Translations under genes and position numbers: made by a program
The notes under the pieces: model-generated
The model's database searches: none
What the model saw: the letters and a program-made list of their open reading frames with translations, nothing else
What the model was told of the DNA's origin: nothing
Assembly: GCA_030374805.1 (NCBI GenBank)
Contig: JARGSG010000024.1
Coordinates: 310,001 to 374,000 of the forward strand
Direction of reading: 5' to 3'
Source of the DNA: Gracilaria gracilis
Lineage: Eukaryota; Rhodophyta; Florideophyceae; Gracilariales; Gracilariaceae
Length of the DNA: 64,000 nucleotides
Shown here: positions 9,474-20,333 of the stretch, one piece after another
Layout: each line of letters starts with the position of its first letter
Numbering within the stretch: the stretch's first letter is position 1

Positions 9474-9679
9474 CGGATGGTGTGACGAAACGAAGGACTG
9501 CAAATGTGCGGGTCATTCGAACTCCAAATACAGGACGCACCCCGCATCAACTACGATAATACCAAATGCTTGCGGTGCGAGCACTTCGGAAACTGGAAGT
9601 GGGAGAGGAGTTGTTCGCGGATTATAGAGTAAAGTATAGCTGGGGTACATCGGCAAATCCTATTATAATAATCGATTAG
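9474..9679 (+). pseudogene. C-terminal fragment of the E-element methyltransferase-SET gene
   Basis: About 206 bases match the last part of the fused gene at 42510-42712, covering the end of the SET domain (VRVIRTPNTGRTPHQ and GEELF). This copy has a TAA-type change in the QLREYQ segment and an early stop after GEELFADY, and lacks everything upstream, so it cannot make an enzyme. It marks the breakpoint of E1. Confidence 0.85.
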
Positions 9680-10135
9680 AACGTGTAGTAAATTAGCTAC
9701 ATGTGAAACAACACCCTAAACCTCGATAATGAAGTGGCACTTATTGCATTCCAACTTCGCCGTTGAGCACAAATTAGAAACTAAACACTTTAGCTCAAGT
9801 GCAAGATGGAAGTACGTAGATACATAAAAGGTAGTGAAGGGCATCGAATATGATGCGAAACCTTGTACGTTTTTTAACATTATGAGAACTATTCAGAAAT
9901 GGAGATTTCGGTGTCATTTTTTCGTTTCGGAATCGGGAAATGAAAAACGGCACTCGGTGATTTCCACCACACTCCACTCGATTGAGGGTTTGCATTCGAT
10001 CGGTGAGGTTCGATCACGGCGAGTGCCAAACACGTCGAGAGCAGAGCAGTTCCGATTCCAGTGACCTTCGATCACGGTCAGCGCCTAAGACGTCGTGAGC
10101 CCAGCGTCAACCGCGAGGAACCGTTCGGATTGTAT

Positions 10136-12796
10136 ATGGCGAAACGTAAGACGAAGGGTGTGAATGCGGAGGAGGTTAGCGGTCGCGCGTCAAAGAGCCG
10201 AAGGCGTGGCGAAACGGTAAGTGGCGAAGTTTGCACCGCTCGTATTACGCGTGCGCCTCGGAGTGGTTTACGTGGGAAGGGGAGGAAGGGTGCGGCGAGG
10301 AGCGACGGTGCCGCGAGGAGCGACTGTGTGGCGAGGAGCGACAGTGCGGCGAGGAGCGCCAGTGTGACGAGGAGAGACGGTGCGGCGAGGAGCGTCGGAG
10401 GCGCAACATCGGAGCGAACGGTAAGCATTGTAGTGACGAAACCTATTGCGAACGCACGAGATCAAGAAGTTAGTCCCAAGAAAAGCATAGGAGCGCAGCG
10501 AGGTATGCCGAAAAAGATTCTGCGCGGTGGTCGGGAGAGAGATGGTCGTAGAAGTGGCGCAGAGACTGCGCAAGTTTTAGTGGAGAGCGATAGCGGGGAT
10601 ATGATAGTGAGGGGTAAAGAGCTTCGTACGAGTGTCGAAGGGAGAACGATAGCAAGGAGTAGTACCATATTAGGTAGTGGTGGTCTTCGAGGAAGAAAGG
10701 GAGCTAACGGTGATAAAGTGCCTAAGGCTGGGGTACCCGAAAAGGTGGAAGGAGAAAGGGAGAGGGTGAGGTGTGGTCACCCGCCGAGGACGCGAGGAGT
10801 GGAGAGTTTGGTCGTTGTGACGCCAAATAGAGTGCCAGAGAAGGAAAGCATTGGTTTCCAGCAAGAGAATGCGAACCGGGAGAAAGAAGGAGTGGGGCGT
10901 GTGCGGCCAATGGCAGAACGTGAAACAGGGGAGGGTAGTGAGAGAAGAATAGGGAGTGTGGTTCATGGATTGGTGGGTGTTGAAGTTGTGAAAAAGGGGG
11001 GAGATAAGCGACGAGAACATGCGGACGGGAGAGTGGTACGACGTAGAAGTGGTGGATCAACCAAGGAAATTGTCGGAGGGACAGCAGCAGTGGTTGAGAG
11101 GGATTTCGAAGGGGAGGACGACGGAAAAACAGAACGGCGTCGGAAATTGAATGTCGTGGAGACAGCGCCACTAATGATCTAAGGGATGCGTGTAAGGCGC
11201 AACACCGTTTTACTTCCGAAGGATGTGGGAGACGAAAGTGACGGCGATCGTGGAGAAAGCGAAGGTAGAATTGGAGGAGATGAATGGGGATCTACAAGGG
11301 AACGAGAAGGGATTGAGGAGAACTTAAGCGTATTGCCACGGTCTGCACTCGTTCAGAGGGTGAATTCACTGAAGGGACAGTTGGAAAATATGAAGGAAGA
11401 TCACTATACATTGATGGGGAGTTTGAAGCTGACGCAGGAAGAGCTAGGACGGCTGAGGGAGGAAAATAAACGGCAAAATGTGTTGATCGAAAGTCTTCGG
11501 GAGGCAGTGAAGAGGAGAAAGCGAGGTGGTGGAGGAAAGAAGGTAAGAGGGCGTCGAAAGTATGATATTAGAGTGGAAGAATGTTTTTATGGATTCGCAA
11601 GGGCTGTATATGATAGGATTCTTCATTGTGCGAAGTTAGAGGCGTCTGAACTTTGTTTCGCCACGGAAAACGTTGGTAAAAGCTGGAAGAACAGGAGTGA
11701 GACGGTGGGAGAAAGTAGAGAGGGGAGCATGTTTGTAGTTGGGGAGGAGATGGTGCCTAGGTGCCCAATTCAGGTTGCATATGAGATGAGGGCGTACAAA
11801 CCATCGACAGAGGGTAGAAGTGATGTGTCGTTGAAGTATGTGGTCGAGACAGAAATAATGGGAGAGACGTGGGAGACGATAAGGGAAGCAGAGAGGAAAC
11901 AAGAGTGCGTGGAGAATGTAAGCGCGGACAAGTGTCTGAAGCAGCGGATGAAGCAGACGATAAGCGATGTGATTGGGGTGCGAAAGCGGGCTGCTCGGGA
12001 CAGATTATTCTCTTTACTGGGATATGATTTGATTGCAAAGCGGGCGAAGCCTAGCAAGGGGACGGAACTTGGTGAGGAGTTGAAGAAGCAGATAGACGAG
12101 GCTCGCGAGAAGCTTATGGGAAGTGAAGAAGATGGGATGAACAAGTTGTGTGCATGGAGAATGAGCCGTTTCGAAGATCTTGCGTACTCTGGGTCAACTG
12201 TGCATGCTCCACAGTGGAGCTGTGATGATTAAGACAAGTATTTCAAGAACGGAATGGCGGTGGCAGTGTTGGAGGAGTACATGGGATACGCAGTGGAGAT
12301 CAAATATAATGGGGAAAAGCATTACGTGGATGGGACGGTGATGCACCTCGCCAGGCTTGATGCGTGGATTGGGTGTGTTGTGAAAACGATGAACGAGGGT
12401 GTGGGACGTAGAGGACAAATGCAGCTCTTGTTTTCTACATTGTATGGGAGGTATCTGCCGAGGGCAGTGGAGGGTATATTGAAGGTGGCATGGGAATTGG
12501 TGGGGGACGAGCACGGCGAAGAGTTTGAGAACGATGGGTTTTTAGAGGGGGGTCCGAGGTTTGTGTCCGGAAATTCGGAGAGAACTGCGACGGTTGGGCT
12601 GTGGATTCCATAGAAAGAGAAGGTATATCTAGCGGTGAGGGAGGAATACTTTATGGCGAATTTTACGCGGAGACTTGGAGCGGTTCTTCATTGCTACATA
12701 GCAGCGTGCCGACCAGAGAAGCCCAGTTTCAGTCGTTTGGTGGGGCATCGGGGAGAGGGTACGGATGGGGCAGAAGGAGGAGCGGAGAATGGGTAG
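10136..12796 (+). pseudogene. Large basic coiled-coil protein of the E element (copy E1), three in-frame stops
   Basis: One continuous frame of about 887 codons interrupted by stops at 11180, 12230 and 12611. The start MAKRKTKGV is chosen because the leader before it has no ATG. Residues about 25-110 are Arg/Lys-rich with degenerate GAARSD repeats (15-bp DNA units). Then comes a long charged low-complexity region, a coiled coil (LVQRVNSLKGQLENM, LGRLREENKRQNVLIESL), a KRGGGGKKVRGRR patch and a better-ordered C-terminal region (EEYMGYAVEIKYNG, HLARLDAWIG). No known domain recognised; composition suggests a nucleic-acid-binding or scaffolding protein. The paralogous frame at 43169 lacks the 11180 stop, so the stops are copy-specific decay. 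Confidence 0.7.
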
Positions 12797-12829
12797 GGTG
12801 AATAAGAGTGGGAGGAGTGGAGATAGCTG

Positions 12830-12866
12830 TGGGATGGTGAAGATGTGGTATATCATCTTCATCCCA
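12830..12866. terminator. Hairpin between convergent E1 genes
   Basis: Arms TGGGATGGTGAAGATG and CATCTTCATCCCA pair with one bulge around an 8-base loop. It lies between the 3' ends of the coiled-coil gene (+) and the transposase (-), and is kept in E2 with small differences, so it may help separate the two transcripts. Terminator function is inferred from position only. Confidence 0.35.
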
Positions 12867-12915
12867 TACCTATCTCCAATCTTTCCTGTGGAAGTGGGTG
12901 GTCGTGATTGGTTTA

Positions 12916-15900
12916 TCAAAATTGTATGGAATGAGTGCTATGCGGAGGGTGGGAGGTAGGGCCTGGAAGTGGGGTCCCGGTAGAATCTGTTGAGGTAGAA
13001 TCTATGGAAACGCCAATGGAGGCGGGAATTGAAGGGGGTGCGGGGTAGTTCTGGTGGAGAACATGAACGGAGCCAAGGATAGAAGAGAAAGGAATGAGTC
13101 CAAACCATGGAAAAACGTTGTCGGATGTGGAGTGGGTGGAGATGGGAACTGGATGGGCGGTGTGGTTATGTTCGTCGTCTGTTGCCCATCGGAGGCATAC
13201 GCAGTTGAGGGTGATATCGACTTCGTCGCTTGGTGGGAAGAGCTCCATGAACTGTACGAAGGCGAACTCCTTGGAAGATGGAGTGGAAGAAGGAAGGGTG
13301 AAGCGAAGAAGGGAGATGAGTTTGCAGACCCAGACGATGGGGGTGGAGTTGGAGGAGCTGGTGCCTGCGACAAGGACGTGAGAGAACTTTGGGGATTTAG
13401 AAGGACCGAAGGACGGGACGGCAAATATTCGTTGGATGAGAGGGACTGGAGGATCCTGGAGCGCGAGTTCATTCCGCTCTTCAATGTAGTGGTCGAGTGA
13501 TGGTACATAACCGCCGGCGACGTAAGCAGAGTTTACTACGCTGATTCGGGTGCGACGGAGAGTGGGGGAGTTCTCTGAGAGTTCTAGGACTTCGAGAGAA
13601 AGGGTGATGAATGAAGGGAGGGCCTGTTTTCCAATCTGTTGGAGGATGGAGAGAGTGTCGGTGGGGAAGAGGTCTTGTAGAGATTTGGGATTGAAATGAG
13701 GATTAGAGCGGAGGAATTTGTGGGCGGTGATGAGATCAGGAGATGAGAGGGGTTTTATCACGGACCAAACCGGGTTGGCGGGATTGGATGGGAGAGGCGA
13801 GGGCAGGAGTGGAGGAAGTGATGGAGGGGTTGGTGGAAAGGGGGTTCCAATCTTTGGTGGCGTTGGAGTGATGGATGGCGCGAATGGTTTTTTCATGTGC
13901 GGTGGACCTGCGCTTTGAGGTTTTGGAGTAGTTTGACTTGAACAGGGAGTGGGGGTGTTCGAATATGCCGGCATCGTTGAAGTGGAGGCCTCCGAAGCGG
14001 CGAATTTCCTCGACGATGTGGTCGAGGAGATGGAACTTGGGGGTGCCAAGGCTGGAAGTGTGGTGGGGGCCGAGGACGAGTACGGCTGTGCGCTTGAAGG
14101 AGCGGATTTGGAATTGGAGGTCGGTGAGGCGGGAGTCGGTCCATTCTGCGGAGGTGTTGTATCTCATGGAAAAGAGAAGAAGATCGGAGTACATGGTGAA
14201 AACGGAAGTGATGGGAGCTGCATCGACCTCGTCACAGCAGCGGTCGAAGAAGGCGCCGATGAAGGGGAAGACCATGTCGAGTGAGCGGTAGTCTTTTGCT
14301 TCGAGCATACCACGTAGGCCGTCGGAGGTGAAGATACCGTTAAGGGTCTGACCGTTGTCGGAGGAGGAAAAGTCGATATGGAGTCCTGTGGCTGGGGAGT
14401 GCTTTTCGATGGCGGCGAGGATGGTGTTCGCGTTTTTTAGGATGGAGGAGCGGACGGAGTTGAAGGAACGACGGGACTTGGAGGAACGGGGGGTAGTGAA
14501 GAGCGATTCTGACTTGAGTCTCTCGATGGCTGCGAGCTTGATGAGCTTGGAGATGCCGAGGTGAAAGTTATGGAGTGGTTCGAACGGGAAGATGTTGAGG
14601 AGAGGGTAAGGTTCGAAGAGGGAGGAGTATTTTGCGAGGGAAAGGGAGTGGAGTGCTTCAACGGCCTTTTCCTTGGTGTTTCGGGCGATTCTGGGCTTTC
14701 TGGCGAGGAGGGCCTTTTCAGAATCTTGGAGGAGGGTAGAGTGTGATTTGCGGGCAACGAGAGTCTGGGTCTGGGATCGAATGGGGGGGATGGAATGTTT
14801 AGGTGGAGGTCGGAGCGTGGGACGGTACATCGGTGGCATGGATGCTTGGGGCGGGTGCAGTGGGAGATGGCGAGAATGTCTTTTGCTTCTGGGATGTCTG
14901 CGCAGTAGCTGGCGATGATTGGGTGAAAATGGCGGAGGACGCCATTAGCGTCACGGAAGGGGAAGCCGGTGAGGCCGGAGGAGAGAAGAGGGTCGAGGAG
15001 GTTGGAGATGGCACGCTGGATGAGTTGCATTTTGGTAGAGCGGGAGATGCTGGACGAGGTTTGGGGGATGGTATCGGGGTCTTGAGAGGGGGTGGCGAGA
15101 TTGAAAGAGGTTGGAAGGTATCCGAGAAGGGTGAGGTTTTCGGTGATTCATTTGCAACGGAACGAGTCGGAGAAGTTGAGGAGACTGATGTGAAGGGGGT
15201 AGGAGGTGATGGAAGAGGATTTGAGGGAGGTGGAGGACTTGTCGGAGTATACTTGGACTAAGCCGATGAAGGAGTCGATACTGGTGTTCTCAGGGGTGTG
15301 CCAGATGCAGGAGTTATTGGAGGACTGCATGATTGCGTGCTTGAGGGCTGGGACAGCTTCTTTTCCGAGGGAGGAAGCCATGGGGTGGGCGAAAGCGGGA
15401 GAGCCGGAGGAGGTTGTATGGGGGACGTGGTGGAAGAAGGTGTTGTCGGAGTGTGCGAGTGCGAGTTGTCCTTTAAGGACTTGGATAGCATCCTTTCGGA
15501 AGATGGTGGCTGTGAAGGGGTGCTGTGGGTCGTGGAGGGTGGTGGGGGTGAAACCGATGTTGCTGACTCGGTGTTGGAAGATGTTTGTTTGAAGTTTGAG
15601 ACACTGGGAGGCGGAGGAGACGGCGTTGTGGAAGGCTGACTTGGAGAAGGAGGGGTCGTGGAGGAGAGAGATGAGTTCGTCTGCCTCGCGGGGGCCGAGG
15701 GTGGAAGCGATGGAAGAGATGTAGAGGACCATTCGTTCGAGGTGGGGGTTTTTGAGGAGAGGGAAGGAGGGGGGCGGTGGAGGAGGTGGGGAGGGGGAGA
15801 GGGAGCAGAATGGGGTGCCTACGATATGGTAGGCGTCTTGGGTGTGGACGGAGAGGGAGAGCTGCTGCTAGTGGTAGGAGTCGTCGTCGGCGATGGGGAC

Positions 15901-16123
15901 GGTATCGGAAGGGCGATTGGAGAGAGGAGGTGGGGGGTGGTGGTGGGAGTAGGGGGGTGGACTTGTGACGCTTTGTGCGTGGGGGGGAGTGAGGGACGTT
16001 GCCGCCGGGGGAGAGGAAACGCTTGTTGGCGGTGAGACGGTTGGGCCATCTTTTTTGATGCCTTTGAATGGAGGAGATGGTGCGAGCGAAGAAGGAGCAG
16101 CCTTCAAGGCAGCAATTAGGCAT
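12916..16123 (-). pseudogene. Plavaka-like transposase (CACTA/EnSpm-related), copy E1
   Basis: Starts MPNCCLEGCSFFARTISSIQ, a C2HC-like zinc finger whose last Cys is Trp here (Cys in E2). A Pro-rich linker follows, then blocks of Plavaka-type DDE transposases: VQVYSDKSSTSLK (family YSDKT, presumed first Asp), YPLHISLLNFSD, HPIIASYCADIPEAKD, a CHRC zinc pair, FEPLHNFHLGISKLIK, LEAKDYRSLDMVFPFIGAFF, and KFHLLDHIVEEIRRFGG with IFEHPHSLFK near the presumed Glu. Frames change near 15.93 kb (one extra G), near 14.85 kb (shared with E2) and near 13.75 kb (deletion), and there is a stop at 15148. Inactive copy. Confidence 0.7.
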
Positions 16124-16444
16124 GGCGGGGAGCGGTGTGGGAGTGTTGGGGGAGAGGGGGGGTTATGTAGTGGTGGGAGCGTAATATGGCGCACGGAGGG
16201 TGGGACGGAGTGATGGGGGAGGTGGCACGTGATGCGAAGGCGTTTCAAAACTGAGAGAATAAAGGGCCGATATCTGATATGAGAGTTGTTGAATAGATGT
16301 GCTGTATCTCTATAGAGAGTTCCTATTCGAAGGGTTTGTATTCTTCTAATCGTATTCCATAAGTAGCTATCTATGTATATATATCCCTATTTGCCGCCGT
16401 ATAGTTCTAAATATGTGCCACTTACACACTTACATTGGGTTCGG

Positions 16445-16665
16445 AAACTAGCATGAATGGAAGTAACATGCTAGTTTGTCTTCCATCCAAACTAGCAATG
16501 ATAGAAATATTCATGAATGATTCTTTCCACGCAAACTAGCACAAGTGGAAATGTGGAAATATTTCCGGAAATTAAGCACATCCAAATTTGGATAAATTCA
16601 CCGGTTTTTCGATCATTTTAATTCGGTCATTTTTGACATCAAAACTAGCATTCCGATAACACCGA
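16445..16665 (-). repeat. Right terminus of E1: TIR and subterminal ACTAGC motifs
   Basis: The last 21 bases are the TIR (16645-16665), complementary to the left ends at 24299 and 32076 with one difference. Inward are at least five copies of ACTAGC or its complement near 16449, 16471, 16490, 16533 and 16646, with the same motif repeated at the left ends. Such clusters are usual transposase-binding sites in CACTA-like elements. The dinucleotide CG follows at 16666-16667. Confidence 0.75.
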
Positions 16666-18614
16666 CGCCCCTATATTGGAACAAGTACGGTGCAGCGTCG
16701 CGCCGGCTCGACGCGGGCAGTATTCGTACTCCAGACGGGAGTTTTTGAACACATTCCGTGCGACAGTTCAGCGTCATTCGCGCCGATGTTTGCTGCCATC
16801 CTGGGATCTCCATCGTTCTGCCGTAAGAGGTGCGACTCTTGGGAATTGAGGACAATGTAGCCCGTGCGGGGGAGATTCAACTTTCATCCGTTGCTCCGCT
16901 CCGTCGTTCTCGTTTGCTTCCCAGATGGGATTGAGCTGGTTTCAATGCTAGTAGAGACTGCCGCACTCTCGCGCCAGTAATCCCGCGATAGACTTCGACT
17001 CGTACTCCTGCATTTAACCCATTCAAGGGATTTGGACAACCTCAGGGTCCACGGTTCTCTCCGGTGCAACGCGCTGGCGCCGCCCGTCAGGCAAAGCAGC
17101 CCGTGCGAGATGGCTCTACTTTCATCGGTGGGGCCGCGTTGCCGTACTCGTTGGATTCCCCAACGAGAGGTCAATGGTCGCGAATCCAGTACACCGCCGT
17201 GCTGTCGCGCTTTTCGGATTCCAATACGGGATCGCCATAATTGCGAGATAGGCTCCTCGCTGTTCTCTTGCATCTACTCTATGCAGGGGATCTGACCAAC
17301 TTCGGGACGAGGTCAGGCCTAAGAAGGGGAGTCTGTAGTGCAATGGAATCCAACTCCCTGATGTGTGCATAGTAGATTAGTTACCCTATGAACAATCTGC
17401 GTGGCCGTTGTGGGACCATTAAGTGTCCAACAAGTGGTCTTGTTTATGCCTGTGGTTGTGGGTCGAAACGGCCCGAAATATGGCCAAGTAGTGGCCAATT
17501 ATAAGTCTAGATTAAGGGACCAAAAGTGGCCTCATTCAGCATGCCGATATGGGTTCGAGTGTGGTACGGGTAGTGTCTGCCATACAGGCACCGATAGAGG
17601 CCAAAATACGGAACAACTGAAGATCAAATACAGTCCATAACATGGACGAAGATGGCAAGCTTTGGGAGTCATTTGGACGGGTTTGGGTTTACTTATGGCG
17701 CCCATAACGATACCTTGTTACGCTGAGGCGTTCTTCGGATCAACGGCAGGAGTATACCATACACATGGCGAGGAGAGTCCCGTATATATACTACATACCT
17801 GCATGTGTGGGCCCTAATACAACGAAAAAGGTGCGTTTTTGGTTCCTATCCGAGGTCGGATCGCGTTCGAAAGAGGCACAGAAAGACCTCTAAGATACCA
17901 CCGGCCCATGGCGGTCGAACAGTAACTAATGGCCATGCGAGGTTTTGTCGATGGACAAAAAATTAATCCAAGCCCACCAAGGAAACTGGTGGTGTAGTGG
18001 ACTTTAATGCATTTGGTACGTTCGAGAGGTGGAAAGAGGCAGATGTAATCAATGTAGTCATGAATGTGATATGGATGTCGCCATCTCACCAGAATGGTGT
18101 TCGACGCTGCTCAGAATCCGACAGTTGGATAATGCTCTGTTCAACGTCTTGCATTCCGCAAAGACCGTCCCCCGATATCTCTTGCGACCGATAGAGACGC
18201 GTCTTCGCACGAATGGTAACTTAGAACATGAGTCTCTGGCTGGCTTGAGAAGTAAGAAACGGTTAGCAACAGAATAGCGGGACACGGTGCACCCAGAAAA
18301 CATGATTGACTAGCAAAGCATCATCACTTATCGGTGCTCAGGATTGCGGTGCATGGCTGCGGCCACGCTGTTCCCTCGCAGTCCTTGTATTCTTCCGACC
18401 CCCTCGACGAGATTTAGAACCGTAACTTTTAATCTTCTTAACGCCATTCCTCGGTGCTGTGTGCCCATTAACCGGCTGGAGCGGGCCCCCTTTTGCGCCA
18501 GTTGTGTAAATCTGCGCCTAACTAGGGCTTTCGGTTGCTTCTTTGCCAACTTGGGATGGTACGGAGCTCGATTTGGCACTCCAATTCCTTGCAGCGCCGA
18601 ATATTTCTCCCTCT
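16666..18614. other. Intergenic DNA without a recognised gene
   Basis: No reading frame here resembles a protein I know. Between about 16,915 and 17,310 two loosely related segments suggest an old direct repeat (for example TTCCCAGATGGGATTGAG against TTCCAATACGGGATCGCC). The remainder, 17.3-18.6 kb, shows nothing I can support; it probably contains the left flank of the EnSpm-like element that follows. Confidence 0.4.
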
Positions 18615-19760
18615 CTACATCACGGCTGACCTGAGATCTCGGCAGGACTCTTCTTTGAGCACTGGCTTCCCCGCTTTTACCGGTGGATCTGCGTCGTCAA
18701 CCACACCGTCATCCATATCTTCTTCCAAGTCGTCATCTGAGACTTCATCCAAACCCACATGTTCTACGCAATCATCGGTCCGACGGATATCATCGGGGCC
18801 GTACCCATTATGATTTTTATTATCATCTTCCTCGAACTCACACTCATTGGGTATATCGTGTTCCGAAGCAGCTTTATGAACTTCGTTTTGTTCATTTTCA
18901 ACACCAGGCGGTTGAATCTCCTCAGGTCCTATGTCGTCTTCGAAAAAGCCATTGGTGTCGTTCTCCGCGGCGTATTGAACGTAATCTTCATTTTGAACTG
19001 GTTCCATGCGCGAAGGAAGTTGATGTCTTTCAAGAATGCGTCTTCCTTCATCTTGAACCCCATCTGGCTCGGCACGAGTTTCCGTTGGTCGTGTAGTTCG
19101 CTTCCCTGCATGTCGTTTCGCTGCCTCGGATGCCGCCTTCTTATCTCTCTGTATCGCTTCCTTCAGGAACTCGTTGCATACCCATCCACTTTGAGCAACT
19201 GCCAACACAGGGTATGTTTCACTCAGCCTTCTCTTCAAATTGTATATCTGGGACGCAAACTCGTTCTTCACTGAGCTGTATGTGCGAGTTCCGCGTTCGA
19301 TACGAAGACGATGGTATAAAAATGAGCGGATCTCATATTTGATTGAATTTGCCAATGTGCTGTATATAGGAAAGTCGTCCTCCAGATCCTTACGGCCCAT
19401 ACGTTCTTGATACAAACGATTGAAGAGGGACCGAGCGCAGACCGTAGTACCCGTAGGAACACCGGGTCGGTCAGAATCTTTCATCCTTCGTTTCATTGAA
19501 GCGGTCGGTATCATGACGGAGTTTGCGGGAAGCATATCACAGTGACGCTGGCCATCCAAAACAGCACTGGAGTGACCGAGGGGTGGGGCGTCGTTCATGT
19601 TGAAAGCTCGAAAAGAAATGGAAGGTTGTGTCGGGTGTTCGGGCTGGACCGCACTGTCGGACGTTACGCGGTGCATAGTTCGGATACTCATTCTGGCAGC
19701 CAAAGATTGGTTAGTACGGAAATCAAGATACTCAGAAACTAGGCTCGCTTCCAGATGCAT
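18615..19760 (-). CDS. Uncharacterised acidic protein, divergent partner of the EnSpm-like transposase
   Basis: An uninterrupted 381-codon frame. The N-terminal half is mixed; residues about 120-225 look ordered and basic-helical (SLFNRLYQERMGRKDLED, YSSVKNEFASQIYNLKRRL, FLKEAIQRDKKAASEAAKR). The C-terminal third is strongly acidic (EFEEDDNKN, DEVSDDDLEEDMDD). No known domain recognised. It is transcribed away from the transposase starting at 20334 with a 570-base gap, the arrangement of two-gene EnSpm/CACTA elements, so it may be their second, DNA-binding protein. That is inference from position. Overlapping plus-strand frames were judged shadows. The true start could be a later Met. Confidence 0.5.
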   Translation of the reverse strand: MHLEASLVSEYLDFRTNQSLAARMSIRTMHRVTSDSAVQPEHPTQPSISFRAFNMNDAPPLGHSSAVLDGQRHCDMLPANSVMIPTASMKRRMKDSDRPGVPTGTTVCARSLFNRLYQERMGRKDLEDDFPIYSTLANSIKYEIRSFLYHRLRIERGTRTYSSVKNEFASQIYNLKRRLSETYPVLAVAQSGWVCNEFLKEAIQRDKKAASEAAKRHAGKRTTRPTETRAEPDGVQDEGRRILERHQLPSRMEPVQNEDYVQYAAENDTNGFFEDDIGPEEIQPPGVENEQNEVHKAASEHDIPNECEFEEDDNKNHNGYGPDDIRRTDDCVEHVGLDEVSDDDLEEDMDDGVVDDADPPVKAGKPVLKEESCRDLRSAVM

Positions 19761-20333
19761 CGATCGGTGAAGAAAAACAATGAGTTATGCATGTGAAACT
19801 TACTTTAGTGTTGTTGATGGGTACGATATCGGTTGTGGCTATCGCCTGACGCAGTACGGTATCCAAGACTCGCTCAGGGGATGCCTGGGCCAAGAGAAGA
19901 TATGTTAATGGAGCTTTGAAGACGTATAAAGACGCCCAAGATGAAAAGCAGACCGCTCGAGCGGAGTGGGGTGGGATAAATACGATTTCGTTCATGAGCA
20001 CCTGAAGAAAAAAGCTGAAGATGAAGCGAAACACTTGTTCATACTCGAAAGTTTTCATACTTACGAGTTTCGATTTCCAGTACAAAGTTAGATATACCCT
20101 TCAGACCTAGAACCTTAATTGTTTGTCACGCTACAGCCTCAGAACATCGATATGGCACACAGCACCAAGTATATTGCCGTCTTCGGAACCAAATGGTAAG
20201 AGGACGAAAGCGGTATCGATGGGAGATATCCATGTATGGAAGACAATCTCTTCAGGACCCGGGGGAAGTTGGTGGAGGCGACAAAGGTAATGGGGACACA
20301 TATTTTGAACCTTCAAATGACAGAGGCTAGCAA

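Larger units (their letters stand above)
9474..16665. mobile_element. E1: left-truncated copy of the large TIR transposon
   Basis: This 7.2-kb block is nearly identical, apart from small indels, to 42510-49687. The left junction falls inside the SET-domain coding sequence (shared from TGTGACGAAACGAAGG onward); before that the sequence is unique, next to the ALG11 relic. The right end is a proper terminus: the TIR at 16645-16665 ends ACACCGA, followed by CG. Contents in order: SET tail, basic coiled-coil gene (+), Plavaka-like transposase (-), subterminal repeats. Both copies carry private and shared inactivating changes, so E1 is not autonomous. Confidence 0.85.

Noticed and set aside
8653..9540. 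295-codon minus-strand frame over the ALG11 relic
   Set aside because: The plus strand carries ordered ALG11 blocks; the minus frame has no recognisable motif and runs across the E1 junction.
16884..17273. Arg/Ser-rich 129-codon minus-strand frame
   Set aside because: No family resemblance, lies in repeat-like intergenic DNA, and its composition fits random GC-rich sequence.
18759..19274. Hydrophobic 171-codon plus-strand frame
   Set aside because: Apparent membrane segments are the complement of the acidic stretch of the minus-strand gene.
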